Shown: one piece after another, positions 24,069 to 32,290 of the stretch
Layout: the number at the start of each line of letters is the position of its first letter
Numbering within the stretch: the first letter of the stretch is position 1
Assembly (NCBI GenBank): GCA_029263015.1
Contig: JAJCYI010000077.1
Span: forward strand, 1-36,003
Length of the DNA stretch: 36,003 nt
Direction of reading: 5' to 3'
Origin: Saprospiraceae bacterium
Lineage (GTDB): Bacteria > Bacteroidota > Bacteroidia > Chitinophagales > Saprospiraceae
Position numbers and translations under genes: made by a program
The notes under the pieces: model-generated
Seen by the model: only the letters and a program-made list of their open reading frames with translations
Told to the model about the DNA's origin: nothing
The model's database searches: none

Positions 24069-25355
24069 ATGAAAGCAAAACACATTCTTCTCGCTTTTTC
24101 AACGCTCTTGGTATTCGGCCTTCAAAGCTGCTTAAAGGATAACTGCGACCGCACAGTATCTTACATCAGCATCGAACCAGTTTATAAAACGTTCGACGAA
24201 ATAAGGAGTGGCTCGGTGGTAAACGAAGCACCTCGTGAACTGGTCAACCCCGGCCAATTGTATTATTACAACAACCACATTTTTATCAATGAAAAAAAAG
24301 AGGGAATTCATATCATTGATAACTCCGATCCCTCCAATCCAATAACCATAGCCTTCCTGGCCATTCCAGGAAATGAAAACCTTGCTATCAAAGACGGCGT
24401 GCTGTACGCCAACACCTACATTGACCTGCTTGCCATAGACTTGCAGACATACCAAGCAATGGGCAGGGTCGAAAATGCTTTCCCGCCATTTTGGGAAGAT
24501 ATCAATAACAATGTCGTGTTGGTAGATTATGTGGAAGTCCCTAGAACCGAGGTCATGGACTGTTCCACTTATGAAACCCTTATCAATCGTGGGGGCATTT
24601 TTTACGCTGTTGATGTAAATGTTTTATCAGCATCTAACTCCTTTGACGACCTTGGTTTTTTGGAAGACCAATCAAGTAGCGGTACAGGTATTGGTGGCTC
24701 AATGGCCAGATTTACCATTATGGGCAATTACCTATATGCTATAGACAATTGGACTATGGATCTTTTCGATCTTGGTCAGCCGCATCAGCCTGCGCTTGCA
24801 GGAACCGTTGATATCGGCTGGGGGATCGAGACCATTTTCCCTTATGAAGATAAGCTTTTCATCGGCTCCAACAGTGGCATGTTCATTTACGATAATAGCG
24901 ACCCGACCAACCCTGTTCAATTGTCTGCATTTGCGCATGCCCGTGCCTGCGATCCTGTATTTGTAAAGGACAATTATGCTTATGTGACTTTACGAGGTGG
25001 AAGCACTTGTCAAGGATTTAACAATCAACTGGATTTAATTGATATTACTGAAATAACTGACCCGCAATTGGTCGAATCGTTTCCAATGGACAACCCGCAC
25101 GGACTTACCATCAAGGAGAACAACCTCCTTTTGTGCGAAGGTGTATTTGGGCTGAAGTCTTTTGACATATCCAATCCAGAAACACTGGATGAACGTTTCC
25201 TCGATCAGGTAGAGGGAATAAATGCGTTTGATGCTATTTCCATTCCTGGTGCTGACGATGTGGTCATGGTGATTGGGGAAGATGGATTTTACCAGTATGA
25301 TTTTTCTGACCCTGCCGATTTGGTTTTACTGAGTAAAATATCGGTGAAGCGGTAA
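24069..25355 (+). CDS. LVIVD-repeat lipoprotein (beta-propeller-like)
   Basis: This 428-residue protein has a lipoprotein signal peptide ending in FGLQSC (Cys21). The body has repeated propeller-type motifs: GIHIIDNSDPSNPITIAFLA, NLAIKDGVLYANTY, GMFIYDNSDPTNPVQLSAF, YAYVTLRGGS, LDLIDITEITDPQLVESF and GLKSFDISNPETL. The xxIxDxSDPxNP pattern is the LVIVD repeat, common in Bacteroidota lipoproteins of unknown role. It is probably anchored in the outer membrane. A strong hairpin terminator follows the gene, and a MITE-like element lies just upstream. Confidence 0.9.
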   Translation: MKAKHILLAFSTLLVFGLQSCLKDNCDRTVSYISIEPVYKTFDEIRSGSVVNEAPRELVNPGQLYYYNNHIFINEKKEGIHIIDNSDPSNPITIAFLAIPGNENLAIKDGVLYANTYIDLLAIDLQTYQAMGRVENAFPPFWEDINNNVVLVDYVEVPRTEVMDCSTYETLINRGGIFYAVDVNVLSASNSFDDLGFLEDQSSSGTGIGGSMARFTIMGNYLYAIDNWTMDLFDLGQPHQPALAGTVDIGWGIETIFPYEDKLFIGSNSGMFIYDNSDPTNPVQLSAFAHARACDPVFVKDNYAYVTLRGGSTCQGFNNQLDLIDITEITDPQLVESFPMDNPHGLTIKENNLLLCEGVFGLKSFDISNPETLDERFLDQVEGINAFDAISIPGADDVVMVIGEDGFYQYDFSDPADLVLLSKISVKR

Positions 25356-25377
25356 TTGGGTTACCACCGTGCAACCA

Positions 25378-25408
25378 GTCCTGTTAGCACTTTGAGTGCT
25401 AACAGGAC
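25378..25408 (+). terminator. Intrinsic terminator after the LVIVD lipoprotein gene
   Basis: GTCCTGTTAGCACT and AGTGCTAACAGGAC form a perfect 14-bp stem around TTG, followed by ATCCTTTTATTTT on the + strand. This is the best classical terminator in the window. Confidence 0.85.
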
Positions 25409-25434
25409 ATCCTTTTATTTTACAATAAACTATC

Positions 25435-26214
25435 ATGAAAAAAATCTTTGTAATATTCTCCTGCATGTTTTATTTTATTTCTCTTGGAAATGCCCAAGAA
25501 AATAATAATACCAAAATTATTTATTTAAAAGACGGAAGTTTTTTTCAGGGAAAAATATTGCAAAATATAGACGATTCTATTTACAAAATAGAATTGACAG
25601 GTGGCTCGGTTATTTTAATTAGCGACGACTCTGTTTTAAAAATAGTTGAACAAAAAAATGGTTATACCATGCAACAAGATGGCCGGAGACTATTGTCTAA
25701 AGGATGGTATAATTCTATCAGCATTCACACCTTATCTGCACGACAAGCATTGGAATTTCCAGAAGAACACCGCTGGTCTGTTGGCATGCATTATTCACAC
25801 GGGTATTATTTTAATCAAAAATTTGGTATTGGCGCAGGTGCAGGAATGGATTTGCATGAAATAGTTTTTATTCCTGTATTTGGAGAAATTACTGGATATT
25901 TCACAAAAAGAAAAAACCTGGACAAAGGAATATTAAAAAAGCCAATCCCGGTTACTTATAATTTGCAATTCGGCTATAATATTCCGATCAACGAAAAAGA
26001 CAATGAATTTGAAGAAATAAGTGGTGGATGGTTGATATATCCATCAGTAGGAATCATGCTTGGGTCGAGGAGAGGATCGAGTTTCAAATTTGATATTGGT
26101 TATAAATTTCAACAATACCAACGCAAATTTGAAAGCCCATGGTGGACGGATTACACTTCCGAAGACAATGTTTTATTAAAGAGTTTTGCAGTGCGTACAA
26201 GTTGGATATTTTAG
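25435..26214 (+). CDS. Secreted protein, probable outer-membrane beta-barrel
   Basis: This 259-residue protein has a signal peptide (IFVIFSCMFYFISLGNAQ). A short N-terminal domain contains TKIIYLKDGSFFQGKILQNI and ELTGGSVILISDDSVLKI. This resembles a small beta-domain seen in Bacteroidota proteins that report on lipids or metals, but I cannot name the family. The rest has alternating aromatic/Gly patterns (GMHYSHGYYFNQKFGIGAGA, YPSVGIMLGSRRGSSFKFDI, GYKFQQYQRKF) that fit transmembrane beta strands and ends in SWIF, a terminal aromatic typical of outer-membrane barrels. It follows the terminator of the LVIVD gene. Confidence 0.75.
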   Translation: MKKIFVIFSCMFYFISLGNAQENNNTKIIYLKDGSFFQGKILQNIDDSIYKIELTGGSVILISDDSVLKIVEQKNGYTMQQDGRRLLSKGWYNSISIHTLSARQALEFPEEHRWSVGMHYSHGYYFNQKFGIGAGAGMDLHEIVFIPVFGEITGYFTKRKNLDKGILKKPIPVTYNLQFGYNIPINEKDNEFEEISGGWLIYPSVGIMLGSRRGSSFKFDIGYKFQQYQRKFESPWWTDYTSEDNVLLKSFAVRTSWIF

Positions 26215-26257
26215 TTTTAGGGAGTAGGAATAAAATAACCTACCCACTTATCCAAAA

Positions 26258-27142
26258 CTATTCTACAATAAACCGTTCTATAATTTTCTGGTTGTCAACA
26301 ATTAGCATTAAAAAATACATTCCTTTTTCTAAAGTTGAAACATTGAGACTGTTTCCATCCCAATAATAATTTCCAATCTTTTGCCCAAACTGGTTAAATA
26401 TTTCAATGTCTTGAATTTCTTTATTTTCAGAAATATTGACCACCAGTTTATCCCGAACAGGATTGGGATAGATGCTGACCGTTTGATCAGACTGAGTTGC
26501 AAAATTTTGGCTAATTATTTTTGATAAAGAAATAGCACCGTCAAAATCGATTTGCCTAAGTCGATAATAATTTGATCCAGCAACGGGATTGCCGTCCAAG
26601 AAAAAATATACTTGTCTTTCCGTTGTGGTACCGGCCCCATCAACCCAACCGATTTCATTCCAATCATTTCCATTTATAGACTTTTCTACACTGAACCCAT
26701 CATTGTTCAACTCCGAAACCGTGACCCAATTCAGCCTGATTATATCAGATAATATTTGACTTCCAAAACTTTCCAAACTGACAGGCAGTGGTGATTCATT
26801 TGTCAAAACCCCATCACTATAAGTACACATGGCAGAACTAATTTCTATTTCGCCATTGTGGTTATTATAATTATTGCAACCATTCCCATTGGTGCCATCT
26901 TTGACATATTCTGCAGGATTGTTAGTGGCAACGATTGTATAATAATCGCCATCAAGAGTAATAGTTTGTGGGTATGAATTTGGAGTAGTGTCCCAGGTAA
27001 GAGTCGTACATTTTCCATTTGTACTTACTGTTGCAAGATCACCGCATTGAGATATAGCATGATGACCAATGAATACCATGAAGCACAAAACAGTACTTGC
27101 CCTAACTATAAGGAATTGATGAATGGGACGTATGCTTATCAT
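26258..27142 (-). CDS. Secreted T9SS cargo protein (294 aa)
   Basis: A signal peptide (about 1-32, ending HHAISQ) is followed by a small Cys-containing N-terminal domain (CGDLATVSTNGKC, GCNNYNNHNGEI). A beta-sandwich segment (SLESFGSQILSDIIRLNWVT ... YYRLRQIDFDG) is the linker common before T9SS tails. The last 75 residues form the sorting domain: VSIYPNPVRDKLVVNI, EIFNQFGQKIGNY and LEKGMYFLMLIV. The middle section is very like the corresponding region of the leucine-rich-repeat protein, so the two share an export module. The role of the N-terminal domain is unknown. A perfect 16-base tandem duplication directly precedes the ATG. Confidence 0.85.
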   Translation of the reverse strand: MISIRPIHQFLIVRASTVLCFMVFIGHHAISQCGDLATVSTNGKCTTLTWDTTPNSYPQTITLDGDYYTIVATNNPAEYVKDGTNGNGCNNYNNHNGEIEISSAMCTYSDGVLTNESPLPVSLESFGSQILSDIIRLNWVTVSELNNDGFSVEKSINGNDWNEIGWVDGAGTTTERQVYFFLDGNPVAGSNYYRLRQIDFDGAISLSKIISQNFATQSDQTVSIYPNPVRDKLVVNISENKEIQDIEIFNQFGQKIGNYYWDGNSLNVSTLEKGMYFLMLIVDNQKIIERFIVE

Positions 27143-27143
27143 A

Positions 27144-27175
27144 AATTATTAGTAACGATAATTATTAGTAACGAT
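27144..27175. repeat. Perfect 16-bp tandem duplication at the 5' end of the T9SS gene
   Basis: AATTATTAGTAACGAT occurs twice in direct succession (27144-27159 and 27160-27175), immediately upstream of the start codon on the minus strand. Confidence 0.85.
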
Positions 27176-27484
27176 CAAATAGTGTGTTATTTCTCAGGAA
27201 ATGCAGTAGCACATGAAAACGGGATAGGGACTCCCAAGGATGGTCTGACGGGATCACTTTGATTGTTTTTAAATTAACCAGTGATCAACTACTTCAAAAA
27301 GCGATGAGAAGGTCGGTAAAATGGGAATTCTGAAAAAGGGGAAAGAGAAATCGTAATAATCAGATGGGGTCACAGTGCTATTTTTACATTGACATAAGGG
27401 GGTAAACAAAAAGAATTCCAAAAAACATCAAACAGGTGGGACAAAGTCATAAGCAACTCTATTTTTCCAAATAAAGTGACATGC
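27176..27484. other. Intergenic stretch without a recognised feature
   Basis: About 310 bases separate the T9SS gene from the etfA terminator. No protein-like frame, known RNA or repeat stands out. Part reads GATGGGGTCACAGTGC, which has no clear partner in the window. Confidence 0.4.
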
Positions 27485-27517
27485 AAAAGCCCCTGAACAT
27501 TTCCGTTCAAGGGCTTT
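27485..27517 (-). terminator. Terminator hairpin after etfA
   Basis: AAAGCCCCTGAAC pairs with GTTCAAGGGCTTT with one mismatch, around ATTTCC. It lies about 25 bases beyond the etfA stop and fits the end of the etfBA transcript. Confidence 0.65.
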
Positions 27518-27541
27518 ATCATAAATATTTTTGGACTGCAA

Positions 27542-28504
27542 TTATGCCGCCTTGAATTTCTTGACCGCCTCCGTAAGCAGAGGCACTACATCAAACAAGT
27601 CGCCCACTACGCCATAGTCAGCAGCTTTGAAAAACGGAGCTTCTGGATCCTTGTTGATGACCACAATCACTTTTGATTGATTCACTCCTGCGAGGTGCTG
27701 GATCGCGCCAGAAATACCAATAGCAAAATAAAGATTTGGCTTGATGGCAACTCCAGTCTGCCCAACATGTTCGTGGTGAGGCCGCCATCCAGTATCTGCC
27801 ACTGGTCGTGAACAAGCGGTGGTGGCACCCAATGATGCTGCTAAATCTTCGATAATGCCCCAGTTTTCTGGCCCTTTCATACCCCTGCCTGCTGACACCA
27901 CCAATTCTGCCTCTGGTAACGGAGCTGTATCACCAGATTGAAGATTCACCTCAAGAACTTTCACTTTTGGAGCAGGTAAATCGACGTTCAGATTTTCAAC
28001 ATCGACTGGTGTTCCGGTCTCCTCTGGAGGAATTTCATTGGATGCCAACGAAATGACCTTTATCTCAGATGAAATGGCGTATTCCGCAGTTGCTTTGCCC
28101 GAGAACACGCCTTTAGTTACCATCAAGGTATTGCCATCGACCGAAGGAACGGTTTTGGCACCAGCTACAGAACCTGCGTTTAACCGCACCGCCAATCGGC
28201 CAAGTAGTGCTTTGCCCATTGAGGTATGGCTGAGAACGACCACTTTTGCTCTCAATTCCTTGGCGGCATTGCCAATTGCAGCAGCAAATAGTTGGCTATC
28301 AAATTCAGCAAAGCCAGCGTTGGCGATATTAAACACTTTGGAAGCGCCATATTTACCGAGTTGCCCGGCATCATCAACCTCTCCCAACGTCAACACCACA
28401 CAATCACCTCCAACAACTTGTGCGGTCTTATATCCATAAGTCACTGCTTCTAAAGCAGTTTTCTTAAATTGTCCTTTACTTGCTTCTGCAAAAACTAAAA
28501 CCAT
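27542..28504 (-). CDS. etfA: Electron transfer flavoprotein alpha subunit
   Basis: The ATG giving MVLVFAEASKGQFKKTALEA is chosen over an upstream ATA/TTG-type extension because this is the family N-terminus; the product is 320 residues. EtfA binds FAD and passes electrons from acyl-CoA dehydrogenases to the ETF:quinone oxidoreductase. The signature FAD-binding region near the C-terminus is present (PNLYFAIGISGAIQHLAG, then INKDPEAPFFKAADYGVVGD), along with VSAGRGMKGPENW. It is cytoplasmic and heterodimeric with EtfB. It lies 78 bases downstream of etfB on the same strand; the spacer is a run of CACCATTCACCAT-like words. Confidence 0.95.
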   Translation of the reverse strand: MVLVFAEASKGQFKKTALEAVTYGYKTAQVVGGDCVVLTLGEVDDAGQLGKYGASKVFNIANAGFAEFDSQLFAAAIGNAAKELRAKVVVLSHTSMGKALLGRLAVRLNAGSVAGAKTVPSVDGNTLMVTKGVFSGKATAEYAISSEIKVISLASNEIPPEETGTPVDVENLNVDLPAPKVKVLEVNLQSGDTAPLPEAELVVSAGRGMKGPENWGIIEDLAASLGATTACSRPVADTGWRPHHEHVGQTGVAIKPNLYFAIGISGAIQHLAGVNQSKVIVVINKDPEAPFFKAADYGVVGDLFDVVPLLTEAVKKFKAA

Positions 28505-28582
28505 TTTCTTTGAATGATTAATGAACAACGAACAATGAATAATGGTAAAAATCACCATTCACCATCCACCATTCACCGTTAA

Positions 28583-29323
28583 TTAAATAACTTTCGCTTC
28601 TTCATTTAACAGCCTGACCAATTCGTCCATATTTTCAGGATCAACAAGCTTTACGCCGGTTTTTTTGGCTGGAAGGCTATAACTGACCGGTGTGGAATAG
28701 TCTGGGAATTCAACTGGCTCAACGACCACAAATGGTTTCTTTTTAGCTTTCATGATCCCCATCATATTTGGTATGCGCTGTGCTGCCATTCCTTTTGCTG
28801 AACTTACAACGAACGGAGTGGCTACCTGGCACTTTTCAAAACCTCCTTCAATTTCACGCTCAATCGTTGCTGTATTATTTTCTATTTCAAATTTATTACC
28901 AAAGGAGATAAAAGGCAAGTCAAGGAATTCCGCAACCATTGCCCCGACCTCTGAACCATTGTAGTCAATGCTTTCTTTGCCACAAAAAATGATGTCATAA
29001 TTTCCATCCTTTGCATGTTCAGCAATCTGCTTGGCAATGTACAAAGCACTTTTAGGGTTCGCATTTACCCGCACAGCATCAGTTGCACCAATGGCCAATC
29101 CCTTGCGGATGGTTTGGTCGTTGGAGGCATCTCCAACATTAATGACGGTGACAGTGCCTCCTCCTTTTTCCATAAGTTCGACTGCACGCACCAGTGCATA
29201 CCATTCATCATAAGGGTTCATGATGTACGTTACGCCCGCGGCGTTAAACTCAGAACCATCATCTGTAAAGGAGATTTTCGCAGTGGTGTCAGGGGTTTTA
29301 CTCACACAAACAAGAAGTTTCAT
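28583..29323 (-). CDS. etfB: Electron transfer flavoprotein beta subunit
   Basis: This 246-residue protein starts MKLLVCVSKTPDTTAKISF and has the EtfB fold motifs NPYDEWYALVRAVELMEK, VINVGDASNDQTIRKGLAIG, FCGKESIDYNGSEVGAMVAE and RIPNMMGIMKAKKKP. EtfB binds AMP and interacts with the donor dehydrogenases. It is the first gene of a two-gene etfBA operon. A candidate TATATTTG promoter about 210 bases upstream would put palindrome copy D in the leader. Confidence 0.96.
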   Translation of the reverse strand: MKLLVCVSKTPDTTAKISFTDDGSEFNAAGVTYIMNPYDEWYALVRAVELMEKGGGTVTVINVGDASNDQTIRKGLAIGATDAVRVNANPKSALYIAKQIAEHAKDGNYDIIFCGKESIDYNGSEVGAMVAEFLDLPFISFGNKFEIENNTATIEREIEGGFEKCQVATPFVVSSAKGMAAQRIPNMMGIMKAKKKPFVVVEPVEFPDYSTPVSYSLPAKKTGVKLVDPENMDELVRLLNEEAKVI

Positions 29324-29380
29324 ATAGGTATAAATGATTTAAAAAGCTCAATTTGCGATGAATTCAATTTCGACGGACTC

Positions 29381-29454
29381 AATGTATAGCGAATCCCCAG
29401 ATTCGCTGTCTGTTTAGCCTGCATACGGGCGAATCTGGGGATTCGCTATACATT
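29381..29454. repeat. Palindromic dispersed repeat, copy D (perfect arms)
   Basis: AATGTATAGCGAATCCCCAG and the next six bases (to 29406) have an exact 26-base complement at 29429-29454, around a 22-base loop. It is the best-conserved of the four copies. Outside it, a weaker inverted match (CTCAATTTGCGATGA and TCATCACAATTTGAG) suggests the ancestral element was longer. Confidence 0.85.
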
Positions 29455-29530
29455 CATCACAATTTGAGTTAGAAAGTCAATTTTACCGGGAATCAAAATT
29501 TGAATTACCGGCATGTCTGTTTGAAGCGCG

Positions 29531-29538
29531 CAAATATA
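29531..29538 (-). promoter_or_regulatory. Candidate promoter for etfBA
   Basis: On the minus strand TATATTTG matches TAnnTTTG exactly. A TTCG, one base off TTTG, lies 19 bases upstream. The leader to etfB would be about 200 bases and would include palindrome copy D. Confidence 0.45.
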
Positions 29539-29693
29539 GGACTATCGGATATTTTAGCGAACCCCTTTTAGCGAATATTCGCTGCGCTTTCATCTTCCAA
29601 AGAAAGTAATATTAAAGTCGTTCTTTCGTTTTTGAAAACAACTCCCTAACGCTTGCCTAATTTTACCGGAATAAACTACCTTTTCTATTTTAT

Positions 29694-30623
29694 ATGAAAA
29701 AATTAATCATCGCATTCCTTCTTCTTAATTTCAACATTCACCTCCAAGCCCAAGCTGGAAAGATAAGTGAGGAAAACATAGCCATTCTGGAAGAATACGA
29801 GGACACTTTGGGGCTGGTCTCTTATATGATCGTCAATGACTCCCTTCCAGAAAACCGCTTCGCCGCCACCAAAAAAATGATCTCAACCTTAGTACAGGCG
29901 CTCAAAGTTGAAAACTCGTTCAACTATCCTTTCGAACAAATAAGGTCTGCGCCGATCCTGTATCCCGCTGACAGTACTTTCCGGATTTTCACTTGGCAAC
30001 TTTATGTTGATGTGGACGATTACCGTTATTATGGCGCCATCCAAATGAATACACAGGAGCTGAAATTGTATCCTTTGATAGACCGCTCACGAGAGGTTCA
30101 AGATGAAGAACAAGACCTGCTCCCACCCGATAAATGGTTTGGTTCGCTGTATTATAATATCCAACAATTTGACACGCCAACGGGTCGTAAATACCTGCTA
30201 TTCGGATACAACGGATTCAGCCTTTTCAACAAAAAGAAACTGATTGATGTCTTGCATTTTGAAGATGGGGAAGCCAAATTTGGCGCTCCTGTTTTTGTCC
30301 AAGAAGATGCAGCTACAGGCGAACGCACTGTCCGCAACCGCATAGTAAAGGAATATTCGGCGGAATCCTCTTTCCGCATGAACTATGATAAAACGTATGA
30401 GCAAATCATGTTCGATCACTTAATCGTTATGGGTGGCAGCTACAACCAAGGCCCATCAAATGTTCCTGATGGCTCCTATGAAGCATACCAATTAAAGGAA
30501 GGTGAATGGCATTGGGTTGAAAAGGTATTCAGTCAAACTCAGGACAAAGCTCCTCGGCCAGAACCAATATTGGATGGAAAAAAAGTGGATATTTTAGGGA
30601 AAGAAAAAGAGAAAAATAATTGA
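29694..30623 (+). CDS. Uncharacterised secreted protein (309 aa)
   Basis: The protein has a signal peptide (MKKLIIAFLLLNFNIHLQAQ) and no further membrane span. The mature part is acidic and aromatic-rich, with EYEDTLGLVSYMIVNDSLPE, FRIFTWQLYVDVDDYRYYGA, LPPDKWFGSLYYNI and YLLFGYNGFSLFNKKKLIDV. Similar proteins occur in Bacteroidota, but I know no function. The IFTWQL ... YYGAIQ pattern may be a periplasmic beta-rich fold. It is divergent from etfB and converges on the sugar symporter gene. Confidence 0.8.
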   Translation: MKKLIIAFLLLNFNIHLQAQAGKISEENIAILEEYEDTLGLVSYMIVNDSLPENRFAATKKMISTLVQALKVENSFNYPFEQIRSAPILYPADSTFRIFTWQLYVDVDDYRYYGAIQMNTQELKLYPLIDRSREVQDEEQDLLPPDKWFGSLYYNIQQFDTPTGRKYLLFGYNGFSLFNKKKLIDVLHFEDGEAKFGAPVFVQEDAATGERTVRNRIVKEYSAESSFRMNYDKTYEQIMFDHLIVMGGSYNQGPSNVPDGSYEAYQLKEGEWHWVEKVFSQTQDKAPRPEPILDGKKVDILGKEKEKNN

Positions 30624-30694
30624 GAATTGTAAAATATGAATCACTATATTTACATTAATTAAAATCTGATTATTTAAATCTCCAGCAAAAATAA

Positions 30695-32011
30695 TCAAGT
30701 TTCCATTGCTTCATATTTATTATATACTTTGAATCCATACCATGAAATGTATGTAAAACAAAATAAGGGCAGAATAAAAGAAAAATTCACCTCGGAAACT
30801 CCAGCGATTTTAATATCATTAACCCCATATCCTCCTGCATCAATTATTACCCCCTGGAGTTTTGGCATTAATGCACCTCCCACGATAGCCATTACCAAAC
30901 CTGCTGCACCAATTTTTGACTCTTCTTCATTTAATCCTTCTAGTGCAATTCCATAAATAGTGGGAAACATTAATGACATGCAAAAAGAAATACCAACTAA
31001 ACTATATAATCCAAATAATCCCTCCATCCAAATAGTTCCTATACAAAACCCGATTGCTAATATAGCAAAATACATTAATAATTTTCCTGAACTCATAAAG
31101 CGCAATAAATAAGTTCCGATTGCACGCCCAACAAGAAAAACAATAAAAGCAATAAATTGATAATTAGCAGCTGTTTCACTACTCATTCCAATTGCTTCCG
31201 CATATTGATAAATATAAGTCCAACACATTATTTGAGCTCCAACATATAATACTTGTGCCAACACGCCTAAAACATATTTATTGTTTTTTCCTAACGCCGA
31301 AAAAGTTGCCCCAATACTAGGAATACCATTTTCATCTTTCTCTTGAGGCATTTTATTCACCAATATCAACACAAAAACAATGATAATCACCAATCCTAAA
31401 ATAACATATGGATCTCGGATCACTAATAAATCAGAAGTTCGGATCAGCATTTTTTTTGCTTCAGCCAAAGAAGCATAATTTTCAATATCATCAGATTGTA
31501 ATTTTTTTAGCACAAATTGTTGGGCTACCAATAATCCGACAATTAATCCAACTGGGTTAAATGCTTGAGCAAGATTTAGCCGTTGAATGGCTGTTCTTGG
31601 GTCGCCCATCGCCAAAATATATGGATTTGCAGTAGTTTCTAAGAACGCCAGACCAAAAGTCAGAATGTACAAACCCAAACAAAAAAACCAGAACTGCTCA
31701 GTTATGGCTGCCGGATAAAATAACAAAGCTCCACCTGCATAAAGCGCAAGTCCTATTAAGATTCCAACTTTATAGCTATACTTTCTTACAAATAATGCAG
31801 CAGGTAAAGCCATACAAAAATAACCACCATAAAAGGCCATTTGTACCCAAGCAGCCTGAGAATTGGACAATTCTAATACCTTTTTAAATGCCTGTACCAT
31901 TGGATCCGTAACTGCGTTGGCAAATCCCCAAAGGGCGAACAATGACGTAATTAATATAAATGGCAATAGCACATTTTTAGATACAACTGGTATTTTTTCA
32001 ATTTCTTTCAT
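30695..32011 (-). CDS. FucP-type sugar:H+ symporter (MFS)
   Basis: This 438-residue inner-membrane transporter of the major facilitator superfamily has twelve likely helices. Its N-terminus (SLFALWGFANAVTDPMVQAF, then GYFCMALPAALFVRKYSYK) matches the L-fucose/glucose-galactose permease branch. Asp36 in NAVTDP and Glu125 in FLETTANPY line up with E. coli FucP Asp46 and Glu135, the residues for proton coupling and sugar binding; both are shifted by exactly ten positions. The substrate (fucose, glucose, galactose or another) cannot be told. It follows the PQQ-sugar-dehydrogenase lipoprotein gene on the same strand with a 279-base AT-rich spacer. Confidence 0.9.
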   Translation of the reverse strand: MKEIEKIPVVSKNVLLPFILITSLFALWGFANAVTDPMVQAFKKVLELSNSQAAWVQMAFYGGYFCMALPAALFVRKYSYKVGILIGLALYAGGALLFYPAAITEQFWFFCLGLYILTFGLAFLETTANPYILAMGDPRTAIQRLNLAQAFNPVGLIVGLLVAQQFVLKKLQSDDIENYASLAEAKKMLIRTSDLLVIRDPYVILGLVIIIVFVLILVNKMPQEKDENGIPSIGATFSALGKNNKYVLGVLAQVLYVGAQIMCWTYIYQYAEAIGMSSETAANYQFIAFIVFLVGRAIGTYLLRFMSSGKLLMYFAILAIGFCIGTIWMEGLFGLYSLVGISFCMSLMFPTIYGIALEGLNEEESKIGAAGLVMAIVGGALMPKLQGVIIDAGGYGVNDIKIAGVSEVNFSFILPLFCFTYISWYGFKVYNKYEAMET

Positions 32012-32290
32012 GCTTTTATTTATTTTACTTCAATTGCTCTACTATTACTTTGTAAGTGAAAAATCTTGCCCAAATGAACGTGGTTTAATTAATGACTTTC
32101 ACAAAAAATAAAACAAGAACCAAGATCACAAAAAAAATTAAAGCCATTTATCCTAATTGCATATAATAGGACATTTTTTCCTTGGAATTATGTCGCCTTT
32201 CGTTCGCAATAAGGGAAAGCTATTTTTCGCTGGTCTTATAGAAGTTCACAATTCATGCAAATAAAAATCAATAGTATTTTTTAAATTCGA

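Noticed and set aside
27360-27400. GATGGGGTCACAGTGC as the end of a transposon or REP element
   Set aside because: No inverted or direct partner was found in the window.
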